A DNA stretch of 64,000 nucleotides from Kofleriaceae bacterium (GTDB lineage: Bacteria > Myxococcota_A > Polyangia > Haliangiales > Haliangiaceae), in the NCBI GenBank assembly GCA_020633495.1, contig JACKDR010000025.1, forward strand, positions 57,491 to 121,490, read 5' to 3'. Positions within the stretch are counted from its first letter, which is position 1; the number at the start of each line of letters is the position of its first letter. The notes below the pieces were generated by a model, which was not told the origin of the DNA, did no database searches, and saw only the letters and a program-made list of their open reading frames with translations. The position numbers and the translations under genes were made by a program. Positions 31,629-41,538 of the stretch are shown here, in pieces.

Positions 31629-32609
31629 ATGGACATGCAGCTACGAGCTTCCACGACCACCTGGGCAGGACCGGCAGCGCGCGCGCGGGGGCGCGCGCGC
31701 ACCGAGCCGCGGCTGGCGCGCGGCACGATGGCCGGCCAGCGGCTCGGCGTCTACGAGCTCAAGGGGCTGCTCGGCGAGGGCGGCATGGCCCGGGTCTACC
31801 TGGCCGAGCACACCGCGATCGAGCGGCTGGTCGCGATCAAGCGGCTGCTGCCGGAGCTGGGGCACCTGCCGGCGGCGCACGCGCTGTTCCTGCGCGAGGC
31901 GCGGATCGCCGGCGCGATCCGCCACCCGAACCTGCTCGAGGTCTTCGACTTCGGCTACGACCCCGACGGTCGGCCGTACTTCGTGATGGAGCTCGCGCTC
32001 GGCGACACGCTGGCGCAGCGCCTGGCCCACGGCCCGCTCCTGACCTCGCAGGCGCTCGACGTCGCGATCGCGCTGACCGAGGCGATCGCCGCGGTCCATC
32101 GCGCCGGCTACCTCCACCGCGACGTCAAGGCCGACAACGTCATGCTGGCGCGGATCGATCGCCGCGTCGTGCCCAAGCTGATCGATTTCGGCATCGCCCG
32201 GCGCCTCGACGGCGCGGCCGGCGACGCCGGCGACGCCACCGAGGGCGTGGCCGGGACGCCGCGGGTGATGGCGCCCGAGCAGGTCGCGCGCGATCGGGTC
32301 GACGAGCGCACCGACCTGTGGGGCCTCGGCGTGCTGCTGTACGAGATGATCACCGGCCACCTGCCGTTCGATCCCCGGGCCTCCGCGCGCGACGACATGC
32401 TGGCGGTCGTGACCGACGCGCCGCGGCCGCTGCCCGACGACGTCCATCCCGGCGTCCGCGCGATCATCGGGGCGTGTCTGCGCAAGGATCCCGACGAGCG
32501 GCCGGCGAGCGCGCCGGCGCTGGTCGAGCAGCTGCGGGTGGTGCAGGGCGCCTACCTCGCCGCCCGCGGGATGATCGCGCGCGGCCGTGGTCGCGCCACC
32601 GGCGGCTGA
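31629..32609 (+). CDS. Serine/threonine protein kinase
   Basis: The 326-residue product has a short basic leader and a complete Hanks-type kinase domain at about 40-310: GEGGMARVYLAEH (Gly loop), VAIKRLLPE (Lys), YLHRDVKADNVML (catalytic loop), KLIDFGIARR (DFG) and a GTPRVMAPEQ segment replacing GTxxYMAPE. No membrane helix is visible, so it is cytosolic. A GGAGG Shine-Dalgarno motif lies upstream of ATG 31629. The stop codon is the first base of stop-anchored repeat copy B. Confidence 0.92.
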   Translation: MDMQLRASTTTWAGPAARARGRARTEPRLARGTMAGQRLGVYELKGLLGEGGMARVYLAEHTAIERLVAIKRLLPELGHLPAAHALFLREARIAGAIRHPNLLEVFDFGYDPDGRPYFVMELALGDTLAQRLAHGPLLTSQALDVAIALTEAIAAVHRAGYLHRDVKADNVMLARIDRRVVPKLIDFGIARRLDGAAGDAGDATEGVAGTPRVMAPEQVARDRVDERTDLWGLGVLLYEMITGHLPFDPRASARDDMLAVVTDAPRPLPDDVHPGVRAIIGACLRKDPDERPASAPALVEQLRVVQGAYLAARGMIARGRGRATGG

Positions 32610-32690
32610 GCCGCGCGTCTGCCCGCGGTAGTCTCGGTGCAGGCGCGGCGTGCCCGTCTGCGGGCGAGCGAGCCGGTCGACAGAGCGGGT
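32607..32690 (+). repeat. Stop-anchored repeat, copy B (truncated)
   Basis: It starts at the TGA of the kinase gene and reads GCCGCGCGTCTGCCCGCGG, then CGTCTGCGGGCGAGCGAGCC and GACAGAGCGGGTGAGCG, where the terminal hairpin is lost and a 9-bp tandem repeat takes over. It is more diverged than copies A, C and D. Confidence 0.8.
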
Positions 32691-32694
32691 GAGC

Positions 32695-32842
32695 GTGGTG
32701 GACGTGGTGGACGTGGTGGACGTGGTGGACGTGGTGGACGTGGTGGACGTGGTGGACGTGGTGGACGTGGTGGACGGGGTGGACGTGGTGGACGTGGTGG
32801 ACGTGGTGGACGGGGTGGACGTGGTGGACGTGGTGGATGGAC
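32695..32842. repeat. 9-bp tandem repeat (GTGGTGGAC)n
   Basis: About sixteen copies of GTGGTGGAC, two with GGGGTGGAC, directly abut repeat copy B. The array is open in all frames (Val-Val-Asp or Gly-Gly-Arg), but nothing suggests a real gene. Variable-number behaviour is likely. Confidence 0.9.
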
Positions 32843-33538
32843 GTCGCGCGTCGGTGCTGGCTCCCGGAGGCTCCGGAGAGGGCGGCGGGGATGGTCGGGA
32901 GGGTGCGCGGCGCGGCGCGGCTGGCTGGCCGGCCGGCGCGGTTCGACGCGGGCGGGGACGCGGGGCCGCGGGGCCGCGGCGGCGCGGGGTGCGGCGCGGG
33001 GTGCGGCGCGGGGTGCGGCGCGGTCGGGGCGTGGTGCGGCGCGGTCGGGGCGTGGTGCGGCGCGGTCGGGGCGTGGCTGCGCGGGCTGAGGCTCCGGCCC
33101 AGCCGGTCGCTGGCTCCCCGATGAGCGTGGTGCTGGCGCGGGCGTGGGTGCAGCACACCACCACCGGCGCCGGGCCCGAAGACGGGGGCCCGGCGCCTCG
33201 GCGCGGGGCGCGAGCGTTGCGGGCGCGGGCCGGTCGCCGGGATCGCGACGGCCGTGCGAGCGGCGCTTCACGATGTCCGGGAACCGGACAGGAAAGACAC
33301 GGCCCGGGACGATCGCGGTCGATTGTCCTTGACGGCGTTCGCGGCCGACGCCGAGACGCAGGCGCGATGGCGCTGCTGATCGTCGACGAGGCGCGCAGCT
33401 CGGCCCGCTGCGCCGAGAAGCGGACCGCGACGACGACGCGAAGGGTCGAGGTCGGTTGCGGGGCGCCACGGCGACGACAGGAGGCCCGAAATCGTCGTGG
33501 TAGAGAAGGAATGCGCGCGTGCGCAGGGAGGAGTGGAG
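32843..33538. other. Gene-free, repeat-rich interval
   Basis: No convincing gene is seen on either strand. The stretch holds tandem repeats at 32989-33077 (11-bp and 21-bp GTGCGGCGCGG units) and a perfect hairpin TGTCCGG/CCGGACA at 33274-33290 like the one in the tRNA-array leader. From about 33290 on, composition becomes less extreme and leads into the HNH gene's promoter region. Confidence 0.6.
32989..33077. repeat. 11-bp and 21-bp GC-rich tandem repeats
   Basis: Copies of GTGCGGCGCGG are followed by three exact copies of the 21-bp unit GTGCGGCGCGGTCGGGGCGT plus G. The interval is non-coding. Confidence 0.8.
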
Positions 33539-34770
33539 ATGTTCGATCGCGACAACGACGAGGGTGTGGTGTCCAGTGGGCTCGACGGTGTCGGCTTCGG
33601 AGACCGAGACGCAGCCCCCGACTGGCGCCAGCTCGATCGCCAGCTGCGCGGCGTCGCCCGACGGCGCGCCGCGCTCGACGCCGAGGAGGCGCGCTGGCTG
33701 GTGCTGGCGCAGCAGGTCGAGCTGCACCGCCGGTTCGGCTTCGCGAGCTTGCACGAGTACCTCGAGCGCACGCTGGGCTACGGGCCGCGGGCGGCGCGCG
33801 AGCGGCTGCGCGTCGCGAGCGCGCTGCAGGTCCTGCCGCGGACCGCGGCGGCGCTGGCCCGCGGCGAGCAGTCGTACTCGGCGGTGCGCGAGCTGACCCG
33901 GGTCGTTCGCCAGGACACCGAGCGGGTGTGGCTCGACGCGGCGGCAGGCAAGACGGTGCACGAGATCGAGACCCTGGTCGCGGGGCGCAAGCCGGGTGAC
34001 CTGCCCGGTGATCCGGTGGATCCGGCGGAGGTCCGGCGCGTGGTTTCGCTGGAGGTCAGCGCCGAGACGTACGCGCTGTGGCGCGACGCGAGGCTGGCGC
34101 TGGAGCTCGAGCGCGGCGAGGCCGTGCCCGACGACGAGCTGCTGCGGGTGCTGTGCCTCGGGATGCTCGCTGGCGCGCCGGGCCCATCGAGCGGAGCCGG
34201 CAAGCGCGGGCGCGCGGCGTACCAGATCGCCTTGATGCAGTGCCCCGACTGCGAGCGCGTGACCCAGGACGGCGGCGGCCGCGCCGTCGAGGTGCCGGCG
34301 ACCGTCGTCGAGCGCGCGCGCTGCGACGCGCGCGTGCTCGGCCGGGTCGATGGCGACGTTCACCTGGGCGCGACGCCGACCCAGACCATCCCGGCGCCGG
34401 TGCGCGCGGCGGTGGTCGCGCGCGACCACGGCCGCTGCCGGGTGCCGGGCTGCCGGGCTGCGCGATGGTCGAGGTCCACCACGTGCAGCCGCGGGCGCAG
34501 GGCGGTCCGCATACGCTGGCGAACCTGATCTCGCTGTGCGGCGGCCATCACGACGCGGTCCATGTGGGCCGCTTGAAGATCACGCGGTCGGCGTCGGGAC
34601 AGGTCGTGTTCGTGCACGCCGATGGCCGGCGGTACGGCGCGCCGCCGAGAACCAGCGACGAACCGGACGAGCCGGCCGCGGTCCGCGTGGGCCGCGCCGA
34701 CGCGGCCCCCATGGACCGGTCGCTGGCGCCGCGGATCGAGCAATCGATGCGGCCGGTGACGCGACGATGA
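33539..34770 (+). pseudogene. HNH endonuclease of the DUF222 type, frameshifted in the HNH motif
   Basis: The frame from ATG 33539 (Shine-Dalgarno GGGAGGAG upstream) encodes a helical DUF222-like region (LDRQLRGVARRRAALDAEEA, FASLHEYLERTLGYGPRAAR) and reaches the HNH start VVARDHGRCRVPGCRAARW at about 34470. The next bases leave the frame, and another frame supplies the rest: VEVHHVQPRAQGGPHTLANL, ISLCGGHHDAVH. A one-base deletion after CGATGG explains it. DUF222-HNH genes form multi-copy families in actinobacteria and myxobacteria. As written, the catalytic His would be lost; sequencing error is possible. Confidence 0.75.
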
Positions 34771-34864
34771 GCGGGCGCCGCGCGGGCGACGCGCGCGACG
34801 ACCACCCTCGGGGGGAGGATGAGACCCTCGCACGCGCTGAACCGCGCGCGGTGCCGTGTCCGCG

Positions 34865-34910
34865 CCGTGGCGCGATGCCATGGCCGTGGCGCGATGCCAT
34901 GGCCGTGGCG
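34865..34910. repeat. 19-bp tandem repeat, 2.4 copies
   Basis: CCGTGGCGCGATGCCATGG occurs twice in tandem with a partial third copy. It lies in the 34771-35058 gap between the HNH gene and the SOD-like lipoprotein, where I see no gene. Confidence 0.85.
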
Positions 34911-35058
34911 AGTTGCGAGCCTCGCCGTTGCAAGTTGCCACGGTGCGCCGCGCTGCCGCCGCGCCGCCGCGTCCGGCGTGGGGTGACCGCTGGCACGCCG
35001 CGTGTACCGCGCGCGACCTGGTCGGGCCGTTCCCCGACCGTATCCGGGGAGTCCATCC

Positions 35059-35670
35059 GTGAAGAGCAGCGTCTGGGTCGCGAGCCTGTTCATCGTCGCC
35101 GGCTGTGGCGGCGCGTCGCACAAGAAGACCTCGAGCGAGCCGGCGCCGCCGCCGGTCGCCGAGGAGCCCGAGGAGGAGGAAGAAGCCGAGCCGCCGCCGC
35201 CGCCGCCGCCGCCACCGCCGCAGCAGTGGCACGCGCGCGCCGCGCTGACGCCGGTGAAGGGCTCCAAGATGAAGGCCGCGGTGGTCCGCTTCGATCAGAC
35301 CGAAGGCGAGGGCGTCCAGATCGCCTCCGAGGGGCCGCTCGCCGGCCTCAAGGCCGGCACCTACCACGTCGTGATCCACGAGGGCGCCGAGTGCGGCAAG
35401 AACGCCGCCAAGGTCGGCCCCGCGTGGGCCGAGGCCGCCGCGGCGGTGCTGACCGTGACCGCGACCAAGGCCGAGCCGGGCGCGCTCGAGGCCGGCGACG
35501 TCGAGCTCATGCTCGACGGCGAGACGTCGATCATCGGCCACACGCTGGTCGTCCACGCCGACAAGAAGGGCAAGGTCGGCGCCGCCGAGGCGTGCGGCGT
35601 GATCGAGCCGATCGCGGACGACGACGGCGACGCCGACGCCGGCGGCGACGACGACGACGGCGACGAGTAG
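35059..35670 (+). CDS. Lipoprotein with a degenerate Cu/Zn-superoxide-dismutase-like domain
   Basis: The 203-residue product starts at GTG with lipobox VAGC, followed by a Glu-rich then Pro-rich linker (EEEEEAEPPPPPPPP) and an SOD-fold domain at about 55-185 (TEGEGVQIASEGPLAGLKAG, HVVIHEGAECG, SIIGHTLVVHADKKGKVG, ACGVI). Cu-ligand equivalents IHE and VVHAD are retained, but the first His of FHxHE is Val, and the zinc loop with its His/Asp ligands is missing. Dismutase activity is therefore doubtful; copper binding or a structural role is possible. Its tail is Asp-rich (DDDGDADAGGDDDD). Confidence 0.65.
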   Translation: MKSSVWVASLFIVAGCGGASHKKTSSEPAPPPVAEEPEEEEEAEPPPPPPPPPPQQWHARAALTPVKGSKMKAAVVRFDQTEGEGVQIASEGPLAGLKAGTYHVVIHEGAECGKNAAKVGPAWAEAAAAVLTVTATKAEPGALEAGDVELMLDGETSIIGHTLVVHADKKGKVGAAEACGVIEPIADDDGDADAGGDDDDGDE

Positions 35671-35713
35671 GCCGCGTCGCGCCGCGGGCCCAGGCGCGGC
35701 GCGCGCCGCCGGC

Positions 35714-36295
35714 TCAGGTGCCGGCGGCGCCGCGCAGGGCGGCCCGGCCGCGCCACGCCAGCCACGCCGCGGCGGCGACGACCAGGCCGAACGCGACGGC
35801 GCGGAACGTCGCCGCGACCGCGTGATCGGCGTCGAGCGCATGCCAGCGGCCGAGGATGTGGAACCAGTCGTGCTCGCCGCCGCCGACCAGCGGCAGCGCC
35901 TGGGCGCGCGCGTCGTCGGCGTAGCGCGCGATGTTGAGGAAGTTCTGGCCGAGCCACGCCACCGCGACCGCGGCGCCGACCGCGTCGCGGCGCCACCAGA
36001 AGCTGGCCGCGGCCAGCGCCGGGAAGGTCAGCTGGCCGAGGGTGCCGCCGTACAGCGCCGGACCGGCGCCGAACAGGCCGTAGAACATGTGGCCGGCCTC
36101 GTGGAAGGCGAGGTTGGCGTCGTCGAGCGGCCGCAGGTAGCCGTCGCCGTCGAGGGCCATCCACAGCCCGAGCAGGCCGATCGCGATCAGCCCGGCGATC
36201 AGCGCGGCGCGGCCGGGCGTCGTCCACGGCTCGAGGTCGAGGACGAGCCGGCGCCGGGGCGCGGGCTCTGGCTCGGGTGGGTAGGGCGCGACCAC
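35714..36295 (-). CDS. Polytopic membrane protein with an HEAGH motif
   Basis: The 193-residue product has a first helix GRAALIAGLIAIGLLGLWMA followed by NLAFHEAGHMFYGLFGAGPA, an HExxH-like zinc motif next to a membrane segment. Further helices are QLTFPALAAASFWW and AVAFGLVVAAAAWLAW. The layout resembles intramembrane metallopeptidase-like M50 relatives, but no NPDG-type second ligand is visible; a Glu/His/Asp-containing loop (GGEHDWFHILGRWHALDADH) could supply one. Start is GTG at 36295, with TACGAT upstream. Confidence 0.6.
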   Translation of the reverse strand: MVAPYPPEPEPAPRRRLVLDLEPWTTPGRAALIAGLIAIGLLGLWMALDGDGYLRPLDDANLAFHEAGHMFYGLFGAGPALYGGTLGQLTFPALAAASFWWRRDAVGAAVAVAWLGQNFLNIARYADDARAQALPLVGGGEHDWFHILGRWHALDADHAVAATFRAVAFGLVVAAAAWLAWRGRAALRGAAGT

Positions 36296-36337
36296 GCCGC
36301 ATCGTAGCAGCCACGCCGGCCGCCGCGCCGGCCGCGC

Positions 36338-36775
36338 TCAGCGGGCGTGGGGCGGCGCCTGGCGCTCGATCAGCCGGACCGCGTCGCGCAGCTCCTCGCT
36401 GATCCAGCCGACGATGTCGTCGAGGCTGAGCACGCCGCGCAGCGCACCCGTGCGATCGACGATGGGCACGCGGCGGACCGCGCGCCGGCGCAGGCGCGCC
36501 AGCACGGTGTCGACGTCGTCGTCCTCGGTGGCGGTGACCAGCGCGGGATCCATGACGTCGCGCAGCAGCGCCGCCAGCGGCTCGCCGCGGGCCAGCACGC
36601 GCATGACGAGGTCGCGGTCGGTGACCAGGCCCACCGGCCGGGTGACGCCGTCGACGTCCTCGACGACCACCACCGTGCCGACGTCGTGGTCGCGCATCCG
36701 GCGGGCGGCGTCGACCACCGACTCGCCGGCCCAGGCGGTCACGACCTCCCGGGTGCAGAGCTCCCCGGCCTTCAT
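36338..36775 (-). CDS. CBS-domain pair protein
   Basis: The 145-residue product consists of two CBS motifs (about 5-60 and 70-130): VVDAARRMRDHDVGTVVVVE, PVGLVTDRDLVMRVLARGEP, DVDTVLARLRRRAVRRVPIV and LRGVLSLDDIVGWI. Such stand-alone Bateman modules bind adenine nucleotides and regulate partner proteins. The ATG at 36775 is the first Met before the domain. The C-terminus ends with a His/Arg-rich tail. No partner gene is adjacent. Confidence 0.87.
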   Translation of the reverse strand: MKAGELCTREVVTAWAGESVVDAARRMRDHDVGTVVVVEDVDGVTRPVGLVTDRDLVMRVLARGEPLAALLRDVMDPALVTATEDDDVDTVLARLRRRAVRRVPIVDRTGALRGVLSLDDIVGWISEELRDAVRLIERQAPPHAR

Positions 36776-37006
36776 GACGTGCGCTCCGGCGCGGTGGGGT
36801 GGGGCATCGCGGCCTCCTGTCGGTGGATACCCCACGACCGTGCACCCGCCGCGCCAGCCGGGCCGCCGCGGGCCAGGCGCGCGAAACCACCGCGACGCCG
36901 CCATCGTCGCGCGGGGCGCCACCGAAACGCGCGACGCGGCGGCGCAGTCCGTGCGCCGCCGCGTGAACCCTGGCGGCGATTTTTCGCGCCGCCTCGGCCG
37001 CCACCG

Positions 37007-39994
37007 CTACGGGTGGCTGGCCGGGTTGGCGGGATCGCGGTGGCGCGCCACCTCGTCGCCGTTGGCCCAGCCGTCGCCGTCGCGGTCGATGCCGATGCGG
37101 ACGCCCGAGCCGGTGGGCACGCAGGTGAAGGTCACCTGCTGGTACCACCACGGCATCAGCCACTTGAGGTCGGCGAGCGAGACCGCCGGCCAGTTGCTGT
37201 GGTCGGGCTGGAACGCGCCGCCCTGGTAGACGTAGCCGGTGTCGAGCAGCCAGCCGGTGCCCTGGGCGACGAGGTCACACTCGCCGGCCTCGGCACGCGC
37301 CACCAGCAGATCGATCCGCGGGTCGGCGGTGCTGCCGTTGCCCCAGGTCCGGGTGATCTGCTGGCCGACGATCGGCGCCTGGTTGCTGTCGAACGCGAAC
37401 ATGAAGGCGACGATGTCGTGGCGCAGCTGGAAGCCGCCGTCCTCGAGGATCACCGGCCCGGTCGGGCTCGACAGCGAGTTGGGATCGACGAACGGGATGC
37501 CGTACGGGTTGGGCGGCACGACCGAGCCGTCGGCCAGCTGCACCGGGTCGAGGGTCTTGAGGAAGACCTGGCCGGTGAAGAAGTGCTCGAGCTGGCCGAG
37601 CGAGCCGTCGTGCTGGAAGCCGAAGCCACGGATCTCGTCGGTGGCCGGACCCTGCTGCAGGATGATCGTGCCCGGCTGCAGCGAGTCGAGCGAGCTGCCG
37701 AACATGCCGACCTTGGTGTACTCGTTGCGCAGGTGCGGGACCTTGAAGATCTGGGTCTCGAACTCGAACGACAGCTTGCCGTCGGTGCCGAAGAAGCCCG
37801 GGTGATCGGTCAGGCCCGCGTTGCCGGCGGGGTCGAGGGTGTGGCAGCCGTTGCAGTTGTGGAACCGGTCCGACGGCAGCTCGACGCTGGCGCCGTTGGG
37901 CAGCATCAGGTGGTTGAAGTAGAAGTCGCGGCCCGCCTGCTGCTCCGCGGTCAGCGAGTTGTCGAGGTTGCGCACCGGGTTGGGCGGGTACTCGGCCTGG
38001 AGGATGAAGTCGGCGAAGTCGTCCATGTCGCCGGGGTCGAGCATCTCGTCGCGGCCGACCAGGCCGGGGAACGCGACGTTGAACGAGGTGAACGCGGCGT
38101 GCTCGTCGAAGATGCCGGCGTTGGGCTGGGCCGAGACGATCGGCGCGCCGGTCTCGGGATCGATGACGGGGGCGCCGGTCTGGGCGATCGCGCCGTTGCG
38201 GTCGCCGCGCCAGTGCATCGCGCCGTGGTTGTCCATGCCGCGGAGGCTCTGGGTCGTCATCGGGCCCTTGAGCGGCATGTAGTAGTCGAAGACCGGGGCG
38301 AAGCTGGGCAAGAGCGCGATGATCGCGGCCGGCGGGATCGCCATGACGTTGCCGAGCTCGGTGATCTCGAGCGGCAGGCCGCCGGGGTTGCCGAGGTCCC
38401 ACGCCAGCTGGTCGTTGTCGCCGCCGATGTGGCAGCTGGCGCACGCGTTGTCGCCGTGGTCCGAGGTGAACTCGGCGTCGTAGAGGTACTGGCGGCCGTT
38501 GACGACGCTCTCGGGCTCGGGGTTGTACATCGAGGCCTTGCCGACCTCGGCGTTGTCGTCGAGGTCGACGATCGAGATGCTGTTGTCGAAGCGGGTCAGG
38601 ACGTAGGCGCGGTCGCGGCGCTCGTCGAGGACGACGCCGGTCGGGCCGCCGCCCGACAGCATGACCTGGTCGTCGAGGCTGGGCGTCACCGCGCCGGCCT
38701 CGAGGTCGGCGGTGCGGTAGCTGACCAGCTTGGCCGAGCCCTGCGCCACCGCGTACAGGCGCTTGCCGTCGCGGGTCACGACGGCGTCCTGCGGGAACGC
38801 GACGCTGAGCGCGCGCTCCTCGGCGGTGCCGTCGGCGTCGTAGTCGATGTGCGGGTTGAGGTTGACGGGCTGGACGCTGCCGCCGGCCGGATCGATCACG
38901 GTGATCTGGTTGTCGACGATGTGGCCGCGCACCGACGTGAAGCCGGGGGTGTGGCCCTCGAAGCGGACGTCGTTGCGGGCGTCGGTGTTGGTGACGTAGA
39001 CGCGGCCGTTCTTGGGGTTGACCGCCATGTTGAACAGCGTCGTGCCGACGTGGGCGAACGACGCGGTCTGGACCGGCGGGTTGGCCGCGGCGTCGATCGC
39101 GAAGACGTCGAGGTCGGGGAGCTTGACCTTGACGAAGGCGTCGAAGTTGGCGCCGTAGGCGTCGAGCCAGTGGCCGTCGCGGAACTTGACGATCTCGCCG
39201 GTCGGCGGCTGCGGGATCGTGTACGGGCCGAGGTGGATGACCGGCACCGGCTGGCTGCCGCCGTAGACGTGCTGGACCGCCTCGACCGAGACCGACGTGG
39301 TCTGGTTGCCGGACGCGAACGCGGCGGCGTAGACGGTGCGGCCGTCGGGCGACACCGCGAGGGCGCGCGGCGTGTCGGCGAACATCGTGACCTTGGTCAG
39401 CCGCTCGCCCCCGGCGGCGGCGCCGAGGTGGTCGGCGTCGAAGACCCAGACGTCGGCGCGGCCGACGCCCGGGGTCTGGAGATCGTAGGGGTCGCCGGTG
39501 TTCTGGCCGCGGTGGGCGGTCGTGATGAACGCGCGGTCGCGGTGCGGGCCGGCGAAGACGATGTCGCGGGGCTCGTCGCCGACCAGCAGGGTGCGGACGA
39601 CGCGGGGGCCGCCGAAGCCGTCGACGCGGACGACGCTGACCGAGTCCGACAGGTGGTTGACCACCCAGACCTCGTCGTTGCTGCGGGCCGCGACCGCGAC
39701 CGGCTCGAGGCCGACCGCGACCGAGCCGGCCGAGCGCAGGCCGTGCGAGGTGACGTCGAAGATCTCGAGGCGGTTGTCAGGGGTGTTGGCCGCGTACAGC
39801 CGCTTGCCGTCGGGAGACAGCGCGAGGGGACGCACCTGCAGCGTCTCGAACAGGGTGTACGGGTTCGAACTCTGGGGCACCTGGGACAGGGCGCTCTGGG
39901 CCTCCCCGGTGGGTTCCTGGGTGGGTTCGTCCGCGGCACAGCCAGCGACCGCGAGCGCGAATCCCGACGCAAACAAGAGCCTACTCGACAGCAT
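37007..39994 (-). CDS. Large lipoprotein: YncE-like propeller fused to a di-heme cytochrome c peroxidase-like domain
   Basis: The 995-residue product has a signal peptide and lipobox AVAGC. Residues about 45-490 form a beta-propeller of the YncE/surface-layer type (LALSPDGKRLYAANTPDNRL, ALAVSPDGRTVYAAAF, GVVLDERRDRAYVLTRFDNS). Residues about 500-960 carry two c-type heme sites, CASCH (about 517) and CNGCH (about 715), in the pattern of MauG/CCP-type di-heme enzymes. It ends with a calcium-like DRDGDGWANGDEV. An extracytoplasmic redox or modification enzyme is likely. An AGGAGGT Shine-Dalgarno motif lies before the start. Confidence 0.8.
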   Translation of the reverse strand: MLSSRLLFASGFALAVAGCAADEPTQEPTGEAQSALSQVPQSSNPYTLFETLQVRPLALSPDGKRLYAANTPDNRLEIFDVTSHGLRSAGSVAVGLEPVAVAARSNDEVWVVNHLSDSVSVVRVDGFGGPRVVRTLLVGDEPRDIVFAGPHRDRAFITTAHRGQNTGDPYDLQTPGVGRADVWVFDADHLGAAAGGERLTKVTMFADTPRALAVSPDGRTVYAAAFASGNQTTSVSVEAVQHVYGGSQPVPVIHLGPYTIPQPPTGEIVKFRDGHWLDAYGANFDAFVKVKLPDLDVFAIDAAANPPVQTASFAHVGTTLFNMAVNPKNGRVYVTNTDARNDVRFEGHTPGFTSVRGHIVDNQITVIDPAGGSVQPVNLNPHIDYDADGTAEERALSVAFPQDAVVTRDGKRLYAVAQGSAKLVSYRTADLEAGAVTPSLDDQVMLSGGGPTGVVLDERRDRAYVLTRFDNSISIVDLDDNAEVGKASMYNPEPESVVNGRQYLYDAEFTSDHGDNACASCHIGGDNDQLAWDLGNPGGLPLEITELGNVMAIPPAAIIALLPSFAPVFDYYMPLKGPMTTQSLRGMDNHGAMHWRGDRNGAIAQTGAPVIDPETGAPIVSAQPNAGIFDEHAAFTSFNVAFPGLVGRDEMLDPGDMDDFADFILQAEYPPNPVRNLDNSLTAEQQAGRDFYFNHLMLPNGASVELPSDRFHNCNGCHTLDPAGNAGLTDHPGFFGTDGKLSFEFETQIFKVPHLRNEYTKVGMFGSSLDSLQPGTIILQQGPATDEIRGFGFQHDGSLGQLEHFFTGQVFLKTLDPVQLADGSVVPPNPYGIPFVDPNSLSSPTGPVILEDGGFQLRHDIVAFMFAFDSNQAPIVGQQITRTWGNGSTADPRIDLLVARAEAGECDLVAQGTGWLLDTGYVYQGGAFQPDHSNWPAVSLADLKWLMPWWYQQVTFTCVPTGSGVRIGIDRDGDGWANGDEVARHRDPANPASHP

Positions 39995-40373
39995 GGGACC
40001 TCCTGAAATCCACGCTGAAGAACAATCGATGTAGGCGGGAAGACGTAAGATACGCGGCGACTCTTACGTTTCTTTCAGCGTGACTAATGGAGTGTCACGG
40101 AATCATTCGATTCCACACTCAGCACATTTGTGGTCTCCACGTACAACGTGCTCAGAAAGGCTCTGAGTAATATTTGCACTCCACACCACACTTCGCCGGA
40201 TCGCGCGCGAGAAATTCGTGGGTGACGACGGTGTTCGCGCAATCGTCGCGCGCGATCGCGCCGCGGCGCGGCGGTGACCCGCGCGCCTGTGCCGCACCCC
40301 GCGCGCGCGGCGCCGTGCGTCGTCGACGGGAGCGCCGCCGGGCCCGAGCGACCGCGACCCGCGGGCCCGGGGC
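39995..40373. promoter_or_regulatory. 379-bp intergenic region with inverted repeats
   Basis: It is less GC-rich than its surroundings. It contains an inverted repeat ACGTAAGA (40043-40050) / TCTTACGT (40062-40069) about 50-75 bases upstream of the large peroxidase-like gene, and a small hairpin CTCAGA/TCTGAG at 40151-40167. No gene is convincing on either strand. The first inverted repeat is a plausible operator. Confidence 0.5.
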
Positions 40374-41501
<1,128 letters not shown>

Positions 41502-41538
41502 GCGACCAGGGTATCACCGCGGCGCGCGGCCGATCGGA

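Noticed and set aside
32695..33089. Coding regions for (Val-Val-Asp)n or (Gly-Gly-Arg)n proteins
   Set aside because: All frames are open because of the repeat; no start context, no conserved ends.
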